This document shows positions 47,870 through 60,100 of a stretch of 64,000 bases of DNA, piece after piece. The notes below the pieces were generated by a model. It was not told the origin of the DNA. It made no database searches and saw only the letters and a list, made by a program, of their open reading frames with translations. This DNA comes from Monocercomonoides exilis (lineage: Eukaryota; Preaxostyla; Oxymonadida; Polymastigidae): NCBI GenBank assembly GCA_001643675.2, contig LSRY02000009.1, positions 1,625,001 to 1,689,000 on the forward strand, given 5' to 3'. The position numbers were made by a program, and so were the translations under genes. The stretch's first letter is position 1, and the number at the start of each line of letters is the position of its first letter.

Positions 47870-48560
47870 TTTCTCCTTTCCCCTCAAAATATAAAATGAA
47901 GATATTTCTCAATTTCTTTTCTTTTCTATTTTTCCTCTTCCATTCAGCTCTCACGATTCTCTGAAAAATATCAATCTCTTCCTTTTCTTTCACCTTTCTC
48001 TATCTCTTCCAAAAAAATATTCTCTTCTCAGAAAATACCCCTCTTCCATTTGAACACTTTTCAATTTTCCTCCTCTCATCCACTTTTGCTCTCTTTTCCT
48101 TTTTTCAAATTCCATATCTCCAATCAACAACAAGCCCTCCTTCATCGTCCTCAGCCACTTCTCTATATATTTACCACATTTCCACCTCCAAATCTCCACC
48201 TACTCTTCCCCACCCCTTTGTCTTAGAATTTCTTCCTTTCAAAACCCCTCTTGAAACATTAGCATTCAAAAACATACTCAACTCCTACCCCCTGCCACAA
48301 ATAATTCTCTTCCATCACTTGTATGCACCATATTTCTCATATGCCTGGTGTTGATGAGATAAACATCAAATACTGTTTTGGGTGGTTGAGAATATTATTA
48401 AAGGAGATGATCATGCCAAAAACAGAAAAAACCCCTCTGGACATCCACCACAATGTGTACGGGCTGAGAAGACCCTCCAGTGAAATGTTCGATGCATTTT
48501 GTGGAGATGTATTCTATGCTGTATTCAGCAACTCAAAAACTGATGCTTAAATAAGAGTTT
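47870..48560 (+). repeat. Inverted duplication, copy 2 (pairs with 12900-13620)
   Basis: Contains a plus-strand open frame 48323-48550 (DEINIKYCFGWLRILLKE) and a divergent minus-strand one 47990-48199 (MEIWRWKCGKYIEKWL). Both are conserved in the inverted copy, which hints at real coding exons, but neither is recognised. Confidence 0.55.
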
Positions 48561-49030
48561 TTTAAATGATAATATCTGTGGAGATGAGTGTGAATTGAAA
48601 AAAATAAAGTTGAAGAGAAGGTTGGTTTTTTATTTATGTTTATATGAGTATTTGCCTGTTGATGAATTTTGTTTTGTTTTCAGAGCAGCAGGCGGAAATG
48701 AATGAAAATGAATGAAAGCGGGATGTCTCGTTGTTCAGGATGACCATCGAGTTGGGAGAGCGAATCCATATGGAAGGTGCCCAGGATGAAGGGATTGGGA
48801 AGGAATTTGGAGATGATATTTTCAGACGAGAAACAATAATATTTTTCAATGAGAAAGATGAAATTGAAGAAAATACATAAATTTCACATTTTTCAGAAGA
48901 GCAAGAAATCGATGCATTTAATGGGAAAATGACTTCTGGAAAGGACGATTAGCGAATCAGATGAAGAAATACTTGAAAATTGATTGGATTCATTTAATAT
49001 TTGTCGATTTCAACTTACAATATTCTATTC
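48560..49030. other. No gene seen
   Basis: AT-rich with short open frames only. Confidence 0.4.
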
Positions 49031-49032
49031 TT

Positions 49033-49365
49033 TTTCAATAACATTATTTGACAATTCTTTATTTAAGAACTTGATCGAACATGTATTATTAATATTTTTG
49101 TCATGTTTTTAAACCAGCAGACTGAAGTTTTGTTCTGTTAATTGAATTTTCGATATTTTCTTTTATGAATTTTTTAATTCTTTCACGAATTTGAAATAAA
49201 AACAATTTGAAATGAATTAAAATCTAAAAATATATAATAACAACTATTTACAAAGCAATATTTTTGCATGATCATCACTTTTATTATTCTTTTTAAAGCA
49301 ACCCTTAATGAAAAAATTTTTTGATCAAACGTCGGAAATTTTTATGATATCAAAAAAAATCACCC
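49033..49365. repeat. Direct duplicate of 41815-42165
   Basis: Transposon-end sequence shared with the Merlin-like locus. It is cut by the MITE that starts at 49370. Confidence 0.6.
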
Positions 49366-49369
49366 ATAT

Positions 49370-49631
49370 TATGGGTGATTATTTTCGAAATCATATTTTT
49401 TGTTGCAAAATATTCGATTGGAAAAATTTTCTTGAACATCAAAAAAAGGACACAAAGAAATGAAAAGACTTTCAAATGACATAATCATCTTTATTTCAGT
49501 TTTTGGCATTTGTTTTCAAAACAGATTTGATAAATTCAGTATTCGAATACATAATCTCTTTGCAAAGGGAAACAACGTTAGTTAAACAAACACCCCGAAA
49601 AAAGTTATGATTTCAAAAATAATCACCCATA
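49370..49631. repeat. 262-bp MITE with GGGTGA ends
   Basis: TATGGGTGATTATTTTCGAAATCATA at the left is the near-complement of the right end (49605-49631). It sits directly against the AATCACCCATAT end of the 49033-49365 repeat. Related end sequence occurs at 42900-42950 and 50250-50275. Confidence 0.65.
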
Positions 49632-49639
49632 TGGTTTCA

Positions 49640-51120
49640 AAAAAGTGTGATAAAACAATAATGAAAGCTCGTATCTGTCAATGATACTGTTATAAGAGAA
49701 TAAATAAATATCTTTTTCGAGTCCAAAATTTCACTCTTTATTTTTCCTTTTCTTCTCCATCTGTAACAATCCAGTCTTTTCGAACTTTTCTTACGATTCA
49801 CTTTAGCCACGTTGATCCTCCAGTTCCAGCTTAAGCTCCAGTTGTAATTCATCATTTGCTGCACTATTCCCTTCTCACATATCTTCTTCTGCTTCATATA
49901 ATCACTGCAGACGAAACAGAGAAGGATAACAATTACGGAGAAGAGGAAGACATAATGCTGGATAAGCATTCGTAAAAAGAGAAGATGTTGCAGAAATTGA
50001 CAGATATGATAGTTACAACAATTCCCCCAAACTGAGAGCTAGAAAGGCAGATAAAAGAGAAGTGTCAGAAATAGGGAAGGAAAAGAGATAAAAAGAGATC
50101 AGGATTGCTGAAGTGCCTTGTTCAAAGAAGAGTTGATGTTATGAAGCTCAAATTCTTCAAACAACATCATATCTCCCTTTGAAGAACAGGCAACCTAAAG
50201 AAGCGGAGACAGAATGAGCAGAAGATGTGCAGGAAGGGCTTTTCGATAAGGGTGATTATTTTTGAAATAATTATTTTTCATTGTTTTTTTTCGGATGCAT
50301 GAGAATTACGAAACAACATATTTAATCAATAAAAACCAAGATGTTAAAACAAAAATCTGTATTTTTTCTAAATATTTGTAAAAAATAAAAAGTGATAGTA
50401 ATTTTCAATAATTATTAATGATCGCAAAATAAATAATACTTTTTTCTTGAAATATGATTTTTTATTGATGTTTTTTTCAGCAAGGAGATACTATTTTCAA
50501 AGAAGTTATCTCTATCAGAGCACATTGAATTATATTTATTTTCAAGAAACTATTTAGGAAACAGTCTTAGCAATTTTGTCTAACTTTTCGAAAAATTACA
50601 TTTCAGAATTGTTTTCAAATGTTTTTGCTTCGTTTAAGCAATTTCTATATATAACGAACAAATATGAATTGAAAGATATCTCTTTCTATTTTTTTGTTGT
50701 TCAAAAATTGTTATTTATCGAAGTTTCGAGAAATAGTAACAAAAACACATGCATGAACACAAACAGCTTTTTTCATATAAATTTATTTGAAAATAATGAA
50801 TATAACTTAATGAGTTTTTCACTAAATTTAATAAAATTTGAGTTTAGAAAAAGTGAGCAAGGAATTGATAGTAATTATTAGAATTGACAAAAATTTAACT
50901 TCAAAAGCAATTGCTTTTGCTAAAGATTTATTGTGAATTCGTCGTTTCAAAATAAATATTATATTATGGAAAGATAAAAAGAGTGACAGAAATTTGAAGA
51001 AAGAGAAAGAATTAGTTTTATATGTTCAAGTTTAACATTTAACTTGCATATGTTGTTCTTTAACAAATTTTCACACTCATCAACACCTATTTATGAATAA
51101 GCTTCCTCAGCGTAATCCTT
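49640..51120. other. AT-rich region; no gene supported
   Basis: Short open frames (for example 50576-50881, Phe/Asn/Lys-rich) have no recognisable motif. A lone GGGTGATTATTTTTGAAAT end lies near 50251. Confidence 0.4.
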
Positions 51121-51159
51121 CTTGTTGATTTCGCATTCTTTATCACTAGAAAGCATTAT

Positions 51160-53007
51160 TTGCTTTCACAATCTTCTCCTCCTCTTGCACCATCCACCCA
51201 CCTTCCCTCAACAACCACCACCACCACCAATGCCCCCTCTTCCTCTCTGCCCATGCCTCCCTCGCCCTCACAAACATCTTTCTCACCACCCACCAACCTT
51301 CCATCTTCTCCTTCCCCCTCTTCTCCACCCCAAACAATCTCCTCCATAATGCCCACTCCCCAATCCCTGCCTCCTTCTCCATCTCCCACTCCTCTTTCTC
51401 CTCCTTCATCTCCCTCATCCAGCCCTTCCTTTTTTCTCCTTCTTCCCTCTCTTCCCCATCCCCTTCTCCATCCCCTTCTCTTTCCCCTTCTCCTTCATCT
51501 TTCTCATCCTCATCCTTCTCCTTCATCTTTCTCATCCTCTTCTTTTTCTTCCCCTTCGATTTCCTCTTCTCCATCCCCTCTCCATATCTATCACCAATCC
51601 CATCCTCACCTCCAAATCCACCTCAATCTCCATCTCTCAAACACCATCTTCTCCAACATCTCATCTCCACAATCCCATCCATCTCTTCCATCCCTTCCTT
51701 CACACTCACTCAATCCTTTCATCTCAACCACTTCTTCCTCTTCTCTCTCTTCAACTTCCGCCAACACCAACACCAATTCAATTCCCTCATTCTCTCTTCA
51801 CTCGTCCCTCTCCATCCACTCATCTATCTTCATACACACTCACAACCCCATCGATGGAACCATCCTCCCTTCCCTCAACAGCCCATCCGCTTCTCTCTCT
51901 GCCTTCAACACCTCTTTCCTCCACCAAACACGCTCTTCATCAAATGCACCTATCGTTCATATTGGAACTGAAACTCAAAGAAAATCACCCGGAAGATTGT
52001 CTTCGTTTGATGTTAACAGCCATAAATTTGAATGGTGTGAATGGAATGATTCAAATGGACAAAATGATTATGGTGGTGCTCTTAAAGTCAACTGCACAAA
52101 TGCCAACCTCACCATCACTTCTTGTTCATTCAACAATTGTTCGATCACAGGTGATTATGCTGGTGGTGCATTATACAGTTTATATTTGTCAAATGTGAAC
52201 ATCGTTAAGTCTAATTTCACAAACTGTTCTGCCACTCGCGGAGGTGCAATTTGCATTGATGGAAGACAATCATCTTCTGCTTATTCATTTTCTGATAACA
52301 GAGTTGAAGGTTGTAAAATAAATGGTACGGTTGGAACTGGTTGGTATTTCTGGCTCAATAATGTGACTTCAACTTGTCAATTCCTGTTATCTAAATGCAA
52401 GTGCATTTCAAACTCAGGTGGTGATGCTGCTGGCTCTCTAACATTTAATTGGCCTCCAAGCAACAAACCAATTCAGTTTTTGGTTGATGATTGCCAATTT
52501 GTAAATAATGAATTGACATCAACTTCATCTACACGCGGCGGAGCTGGTATTTATTTGGATGCAACCTTCACTTGGATGAATGGAATAAAATTCATCACAT
52601 TCTGTTTCTTCGATGGAAACACTGCCAAAAATGGCAGAGGGAATGATGCATTCTTCAGTGGCAATGCCATCACTCAATCTCCGTTTGAAAATTGTGGTTC
52701 AACAATCCCGGCAAAAAGAGTGTATAATAATGGACAAGATGATAACCCTGTATTCAATGGCTGGCTCCCCCTCGTTGCCCAGAACAAAATCGTTGCCAGC
52801 AATGGAACTGATGCTGATGCCTGTGGCAGACCCCAACAGACCCCATGCGCCACCATCGAGTATGCCCTCACTGGCTTCATTTCCCTCCTCCAAGACGCCT
52901 CCATCACCCTCCTCACCTCAACATTTGTTCCTCTTCAAACACTCTCTTTCAGCGCGGTTGACACAAAAATCACTGGAAATGATAAACTTTATCTGATTCT
53001 CATATAA
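51160..53007 (+). CDS. Parallel beta-helix surface-type protein, longest copy, 3' truncated
   Basis: A 615-codon open frame. The first about 220 codons are a Ser/Pro/Thr-rich compositional stretch, so the true start is uncertain; homology with other copies begins at about 51840 (HTHNPIDGTILPSLNS). Asn/Cys-rich beta-helix coils follow (TITSCSFNNCS, KSNFTNCSA, KCKCISNSGG, DDCQFVNNE), then GRGNDAFFSGN, CGSTIPAKRV, NGTDADACGRPQQTPCATI and ALTGFISLLQDAS. The end departs from the family right after TKITGND at about 52983 and stops at TAA 53005. No transmembrane segment or recognisable C-terminal domain remains. The relatives resemble Pmp-like repeat surface proteins; an adhesion or surface role is inferred. 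Confidence 0.6.
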   Translation: MLSQSSPPLAPSTHLPSTTTTTTNAPSSSLPMPPSPSQTSFSPPTNLPSSPSPSSPPQTISSIMPTPQSLPPSPSPTPLSPPSSPSSSPSFFLLLPSLPHPLLHPLLFPLLLHLSHPHPSPSSFSSSSFSSPSISSSPSPLHIYHQSHPHLQIHLNLHLSNTIFSNISSPQSHPSLPSLPSHSLNPFISTTSSSSLSSTSANTNTNSIPSFSLHSSLSIHSSIFIHTHNPIDGTILPSLNSPSASLSAFNTSFLHQTRSSSNAPIVHIGTETQRKSPGRLSSFDVNSHKFEWCEWNDSNGQNDYGGALKVNCTNANLTITSCSFNNCSITGDYAGGALYSLYLSNVNIVKSNFTNCSATRGGAICIDGRQSSSAYSFSDNRVEGCKINGTVGTGWYFWLNNVTSTCQFLLSKCKCISNSGGDAAGSLTFNWPPSNKPIQFLVDDCQFVNNELTSTSSTRGGAGIYLDATFTWMNGIKFITFCFFDGNTAKNGRGNDAFFSGNAITQSPFENCGSTIPAKRVYNNGQDDNPVFNGWLPLVAQNKIVASNGTDADACGRPQQTPCATIEYALTGFISLLQDASITLLTSTFVPLQTLSFSAVDTKITGNDKLYLILI

Positions 53008-53009
53008 AT

Positions 53010-53700
53010 TCTTCCATTTATTAATTTTGAGCATTTTTTCATATCAGAGAAATATCCTACACCTATCATCTTCTTTTCACCAGAAGTTTATTTTTTTCAA
53101 TCTATCTTTAATCTCCGCTCATATAAAACCATTTCTTCGTCATTTCTTCCTCTATTTTCTCCTTTTCATCAAATATGAATTGAGCTCAAGAAAAAAGATT
53201 CATCGCTTTCATCTCTTCAAATATGATTTCTTCAAGCATATCAGCATGTTCTAAATTTTCCTTTTCTTTTCATTTTCAACAATTTGCTCCTGTTTCGTAT
53301 CTGTGTAATCTGCAGAAGACTATTTAGGAACACATCCATTTCATAAATGAATTGCTTCAATACCATTTCCTTTTCACTTCAGATGCTTGATCATAAAAAT
53401 AAAAAAAGTCAGATTCGATCTCCGTTTTCTGTTGAATGCCTGATGATAGTCTATTCTCTGCAAAAAGTTACTTCCATTTCGTTGTCTCATAATTTCTGCT
53501 GATATTCATTATTTGAATAAATATTTCTTTCGTCTTTCTGAGTAAGAATGAAAGACAAAGTCTGGTACTGAATTTGATGAGAATTTGAATGAAATGGAAA
53601 TCACAACATATATTTTTCACTTATTGAAGATGGTGCTGAAGAAGAAGATACAATGAAATGAAATCAATTCGTCCAAAAAGCCTTTTTTCATCATGAGAAT
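53010..53700. other. No gene supported
   Basis: TC- then AT-rich with short compositional frames. Confidence 0.4.
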
Positions 53701-53819
53701 AATGAATGAAAAATGAAATAAGATGCGCTCAACAATTGATCAGTCGAGATGAAGGGAAGAAAATGAAGCAATTTTCTGTTAAATTTAGCATCTCTGCTGA
53801 TTTGGATGAATGAATGCAT

Positions 53820-54870
53820 CAGAAGGTCAATTGCCGATCGAGAAGGAAGTGAGATGAATATTGCAAAAACAATGCAGAAGTTGAAGAACACCAAAAAGGA
53901 AGAAAAAAAGGCGGAAACGAAGGAGAAAAAGATTAAGATCACAACGAAGAAGACGAAGAAGAAGGCAAAGAAGAAGAAGTGAAATATGTGTAATACAGTC
54001 CAAAGGCAGAGGAAGACTGGATTGTTTGAGTGAATGAATCGGACGAGGATGCAGAAAGCAGTGAAGAAGAACAAGAAACAGAAGAAGAAGAAGAAGAAGA
54101 AAGAAGAAGAAAAGAAGGCATTGAAGATAATCTTGCTTGTTTTGATGTTGAAATTGGAGATAAACTGGACGAGAAAGAAGGAAGAAGGAAGAAGGAAGAA
54201 GATGAAGATTTCGGAGAAATTGAACCCATCAAAGAAATACAATCAATATTTCCGTTTCTGCTTTTCCCTTTCCTCCTTCACAGTCCAATCATCAGCCATC
54301 AATCCAATTTTCTCCTTCTCCTTCCTCTTCTCTGAATATTCTTCTTCTTCTTTTCCTTCTTCACATTTGAATTGCTCTTCTGCTATTTCTCTGCTCCTTT
54401 TTCTTTCTCATCTCATTTTGATCCATTTTCTTTTTCATTTCTCAACTCTCCCAAAAAAATCAACATTGCTCATCAGATAGCAAACATTTTGATGTGGCTG
54501 AGTCAAATGAAGATAATCATCCGAATGGAGACATGAAACAGACTGTGATTGAAGATGACGATGAGAAGGAAGATGATGTTGATGGAGGAGAAAGTGACGA
54601 TATCCATAATGGTGATGAAAATGCTGAGGAAAATTAAAGCGAAGATGATGAAGAGGAGGAAGAGGAAGAGGAGGAAGAGGTAGCGTGTCTGAAGAGTGTG
54701 GAGGCTGAGAAGGCATTTGCACACAAGAGCAATCAGAGCCTTTACAAGTGCTCCAAAAGGGGGATCTTCGACAGAATCGGCGTGTGGGAGACACTCTCAA
54801 ATTGTGTGTGTAATCAGACAGAAACAATTGCAATCACAATCACAATCACTCGAATTCAGATTGATATATG
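53820..54870 (+). pseudogene. Charged low-complexity coding relic
   Basis: A Lys/Glu-rich stretch (53850-54240) is in broken frames. At 54481-54870 one frame reads an acidic region, a TAA at about 54636, and then VACLKSVEAEKAFAHKSNQS and FDRIGVWETLSNCV before a stop. Family unknown. Confidence 0.3.
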
Positions 54871-55000
54871 ATATGTGAAGAGGAATATGAAGAAGAAGAA
54901 GAAGATGATGATGATAAAGGAATTTGTTTGCATTCTTCTTGTTGCATCGTGACAGAAGCATTGCTGCTTGGATGCTCAAAATGAGGCTGACTCCCAACAT

Positions 55001-56440
55001 TCAATGAATTTGAAGCGGATGAATGATGTGAATCTGAAGTGATATAGATTGAGGTTGTGATGAACGAGCATCATCCTTATTCTCTTTCTCATTCACTTTC
55101 ACATTGTTCCGAATGTTATCATTGTAACAAAAAAGATGATGCTTTGCTGCTCCTCTCTTCCCTTCCCCGCCTTCTTCCCTCTGTTCTCCCAATGGCTGCA
55201 GAAGAGGCAGCGTTTCTTCCCCACAAAATGTCCCAGGCAACTTTTCTGGCTCGCCAAATGTGTCATGTAATTCATCCCCAGACATCTTCTTTAACTGCTT
55301 TTGATGAATGCGAATCTTTGGCTTTTGAGGATACGGAAATGCTTTATTGTGTGTGTCTTTCTCCAATCCCTTATTATCTCTTTCTTCTTCTTCTTCCTCC
55401 AAATCAATCAAACCACCCTCTCTCCCTGACTCCTCATTCATCCCCAAACCATTCGCAGACATTTCCACCTGTTCCACATCTTTTCTCACCCCCTCTGAAC
55501 TTCCATCTGAAGTTATGCCCAAAGACCCATCTGCTGCTTCTTCTGCTGCTCTTCTGTTCTCCTGTTGAATGCCATTGGATGGAGAAGAACTGCACACTTC
55601 TGGTTCCACTGAATACAATTTTTCCGCCTCAGTCTCTGCCTTCACAAACCTCAACCCACTCAGCCCAAGCGCCTCCACAACCAGCAGAGCCATCGCTTCT
55701 TCCAGCTTCCCTTGTTCTCTTTGATTCTCTCCACAAACTCTCTGTGTGCTGTCGGATATCCGCCTTTTTCCTCATTCCCATCACCTTCCTCTCTCCCTCC
55801 ATCTTCTTTTCCCTCTTCTTCTCCCTTTTATCCTCCCTCTTTGCTCCCCTTTCTCCTTCCTCTGCCACTTCCTGCTCCTCCAGCACATCCAGAGCAATCG
55901 CTGCTGGAGACAGAACCACATCCCCCATCCTCAGCCCCGCAGCATCCAACCCTTTCTCCACAATCTCCCCCACTTCACACACTGCAATCCCTCGCCCCAT
56001 CACTTCATCTTTCAACTTCTCCACCAAATATTTCAACTGAAACGATCGCCATATTTGCATTGAAGGGTCAAACAGATCGTTGATCGACGGGAACGTATTC
56101 ATGCAGCTGACACAAAGATCCGCTTGCTCCCCGACTTCGCGCCCACCGATGCTGCAAGCGACGGAAGCTGCGCCACCAGCGTAACCGAAAGCATCGCTGA
56201 AAGCGCCACATCGTGTGCACACAACACCCCCATACAGCACAGCCCGCCGCGCCACAACATATCCCAGCAGCGTCTGTTGCTCCATCAGGAACGACTATCT
56301 GTGATTTTCATACACCCCAGCCGCCTATTGCACCACAATCCGCAGCCACCTCTCGATGTCATCCATCACTCCTGCAGACGTGTATGATGACGCCACCGCG
56401 GAGGTGTCAGAACTGTCAACTGCAAGTGCTGAAATGATGT
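55001..56440 (-). pseudogene. ARM-like/charged protein gene, interrupted
   Basis: Minus strand, 56440 to 55001. It opens with MDDIERWLRIVVQ, TAG, AAGVYENHR, TAG, then a long frame (56285-55629) with LLGYVVARRAVLYGGVVC, FGYAGGAASVACSIGGREVG and LKYLVEKLKDEVM, followed by a Lys/Glu-rich helix. Near 55690 the reading shifts to a second frame (55693-55001) beginning MALLVVEALGLSGLRFVKAE. The Gly/Ala/Val-rich helices recall armadillo-like repeats. A diverged inverted copy lies at 57590-58060. Function unknown. Confidence 0.45.
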
Positions 56441-57589
56441 TGATAAGAATTATGGCTTTTCACCTTTTCCCTTCTTCTTCTCTTTGCTTCCTCATATCTT
56501 TTATGGAGACCCAGGTTTTCATGCTTCTTCATGTTGTGTTGAATGTTGAAGAAGGAATGGAAGGAACGGATGAAGGATGAATTGTGTACGTTGGAGTCGA
56601 AATAGAAAGAGAAGGAGAAAGGAGAAAGGAAGAAGCAGCACTTGTGTCACATTGAAGAGATGAAGAAAAAGGAAAAATGGAAGAGAAAGATGAAAAATTA
56701 GAGATAGAAAAGAAAGAAAAGGAGAAAGAAAGAAAGAAGAAGAGCAGGAGTGAATGAATGAGATAAAAAATCTTCATTTGGGGAAGAGAAAAAAAAGATA
56801 TCAAAAAGCTGGATGTTATTATTATTATGGGTGAAAATTTTTGAAAAATCACTCTTTTTTAGCCTGATCTTTCCCACAAAAAATCAGAATTTCATTTTTG
56901 TTAACCTTTATTTATTCAGAAATAATTTTTGCACTCTTTTTTTCTCTTTGGAAGAGTTTGACGTTTTATTATTTACAAAATTCTTTGTTAACACTAACTG
57001 ATAAATACAAAAACTTAAGTTCAATCGTATTTTTTCGTGTTATTAACCTACAACGTATTCAACTTAAATTTTCCTTTGAAACTTTTTCAATGAAACGAGT
57101 TTCACTTATATAACATTTGAGTTATAACAATCATTATTAATAATATCTAATTTGTGAATGTATTAATTTTATATTAGCTTTATATCCGGAGATTTTATAA
57201 AGTTTGACTTAACACTTTTTCGACTTTTTCACTTTCAATGAATCCCAAAATACACAATAATAATTTAAAAGAACTCATTAACATATTTATTGAAAAGCAT
57301 TGGAAGATTGTTGTTCATTTCAGCAAAAACTAAAAAGAATTTTTATATGATACAAAAATTATTATTTATCTTAAAGATAAATACAGAAAAGGAAGTGTGA
57401 ATGAATTATTAGTTTTTTCATCTCTTATCATTCATATAGCTGTTGACTTCTTCGTTTTTTTTCTCTTTTCTCATCTTCTTCAATACGTTCAGCTCACAGA
57501 TCAGCTTTGTCATTATGAAGGCGAAGAAGCGGAGAGATCAAGGTGGTTGATGTGTTTGTGAATTTATCAGGATAATCATCTGCTCCTGC

Positions 57590-60100
57590 GGTTGACACTT
57601 CGGATGCCTCAGCGACATTGGTATTCACATCGGTAGCATCGATCAACAGCATCGAGAGACAACAGAGGATTGTGGTGTCTGATGCAGCTGAAGTGGATGC
57701 AAACACAAGAAGCTGTTTCTGAGAGTGCTTCAGACGCAGAGGGGTTATATTGTGCGCTTTCTGCAATGCTTTTTGGTACTCCAGTTACACTGTTTCTGTC
57801 GCTTGCAGTGACGGCAGGCACGTAGTTATGGAGCAAGCGGATCTTTGCGGGGTGAATGATAATGATCATTCTTCAATTTATTGTCAGTTTGCTACATCGC
57901 TGATGCTATATGTAAAGGGGCGGCTGATGTCACAACCACTGCAATAAAGGCTTGCAGATGCGAAATTAATTGATGAAGTGATGGTGTGAAGGGCTGCAGT
58001 GAATGAAGTGGAGGAGAGGAGGAGGTGAAGGTGCTGGAGGTGGAGGGGCCGGGAATGGATTGTGAAGTTTTGAAGTCTGCAGCAATTGCACTTGCAGTAC
58101 CGGAGGAAGGAGAAAATGTATTCGGAATTTTTCACGCTGCTGCAAAAGTTCCGATGAAATGAGAGGATATTGAAGCAGATGAGCGGGCGGGGAGAGCATC
58201 TGCTTGAGAAGGATGAAACAGTCCGGATGAAAAAGATGAAGATTTTGTGACAAAGCTTGAAGTTCAAGGCAGTGGTGAAGGAGCTGCATGAGTAGCTGTC
58301 AGTGATGAAGGAGAAAGAGGAGCGAATGGATGAAGGGACTGAGAAGGTGAATAAGCGCTGAATAAAGCTGGGAGTGCAGGTGAGTGGTGAAAGCGAGATT
58401 AAGCTGGAGAACTTGTGGTTTCCGCTTTCCATTCCATCTTTCTAGCTTTTATATGTCGCGGGAAGGTTACGTCTTCGTTTTCATTAATTCTGCTGTTTGA
58501 TCTGTGTTCAAGGTTCAACGAGAAGTTTGCAGCGAACATCGGGAATGGAATAGTTTTTTTGCTTGGGCAGGACATCAGTTGGAATGAGGTTGTTGTGGCA
58601 GTTGGAAACAAGGTGAGTGTTGTGGGAGGAGCAAACATCGGTGAGTGAAAGAGTGTTTGTGGCTGTGGAAGAGCTGATGCAACTGAACGGTCGAAGATTA
58701 GCAAAATGCAGAAGGAAACGAAGATGCTGATTGCTCTGTCATAATGCAGGAGCAGGCTACAAGCGTGCAGAAGGTGCTTTTCATGAATGTTATTGCAAAG
58801 CAGCAGATGGAGTTTGCGTTTTAAAGAAGCTGGAGCAGAAGAAAATGAATGCATTGTTAGAAGTTCCCGTGCAGCTGCTGCTGACTCCACATAAGAAGGT
58901 GCAACAACCTTCGCTAATGCAGATGCTGTCAACGATCATGAAGAATATGCGGAGACAAGATCGCAGCTGACCTTTGCAAGAGTTGAGATTCCAAGTCAGG
59001 AGTTTGAGAACTTTGCATGCATGTGCATAGGGAAGTGCGCAGCTCAGAAGAAGAGTGAGGTGGACTTGTGGACGATTGTCTACGGAATGGAGCTGTTCTG
59101 GAAGGACTTTGTGGAGGTGTGCCTGTTAGGGAAGTTTGTGCAGGAGGAGTTCACGGTAAACGCGCTGCCGTTCTTCAAGTACTTCTATTCGATGTTGTTT
59201 TGCATGCTGCCGTAGGAAAAAGGTGAGGAAGAGCTATCTATGTTTCTAGTGTTTTTGCAGAACTTCTATCTGGAAGAAGCAGCGAAGCGGAAAGAGGAGT
59301 AAAGGTTCTGCATGATACCAAATGTTAAGAAAATGCATCGATTTCTTCGTCTTCACCTTCGTTATCGGGCGTGACAAGTTGAGGCATCTCATATTCTGAG
59401 ATTGAGCCTCTTCTCTCTGTGTGTTATCCACAGATACCACAGGCATTGTCGCTTCAGATCTTTGGTGATGAGAACCTGCAGCCGCTGCGCTGTGTGCGGT
59501 CGTTTGCTTTGTGCTGGAGGCAGGCCAGCGCAATGGCTTTTTCACACTGTATCTGATTCATTCAGATTTTTGAGAAGCTGCCAACTACAGATCTCCTTTA
59601 TTCCTGTCACAGAACAGCGTATTTGTGAAGACGATTAGCCGGTGCTGGATGATCAGGTGCATGTGCTTTCGTGGGTCTCAGAGGGGACAGGAATGAATCG
59701 AAGTGTTGATGCTGGTGCAGCTCGTGGGGAGGCAGCTGCAGAGCGAACGAGATGGGACGACCAATCTGCTTTGGGGGTGCTGCTGGGGAACGGGAAGCGT
59801 ATGCAGCTGCTTCGCAATCCGATGGCACAACAGAGCGAAGGAGGGGGAAAGGAGTCAATGTGTTGTCATGCATCAGCAGCATCTGCTTCTTCGGCACAGA
59901 ACAAACATCTTCTGTATTGCAAAGAATTGGCAACAAACAATATGCTGCCGTCCTTTGGGTGTGCACCGGGCATGAATGATCCTTCCATTTCTTCTCCTTC
60001 ATTTTCATCGGAGTTATCATTTCCATCGCAATCGCCTCTTTTCCATCTTCTTCTTTTCATTCTTCTTCTTCTTCTTTCTTTTTTTCCTTTCTCTTGACTT
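57590..60100 (+). pseudogene. Second copy of the coiled-coil gene, heavily decayed
   Basis: 57590-58060 resembles the ARM-like minus-strand gene at 56440-55950 (IERQQRIVV, SVACSDGRHVV, EQADLC). From about 58120 it follows copy 1: the coiled-coil segment, LILLFDLCSRFNEKFAANIGNG with a GTGAGT donor at about 58613, then KKSEVDLWTIVYG, ELFWKDFVEVCLLGKFVQEE, MFLVFLQNFYLEEAAKRKEE and LLSVCYPQIPQALSLQIF. TAG (about 59214), TAA (about 59299), TGA and frame changes interrupt it. Confidence 0.55.
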
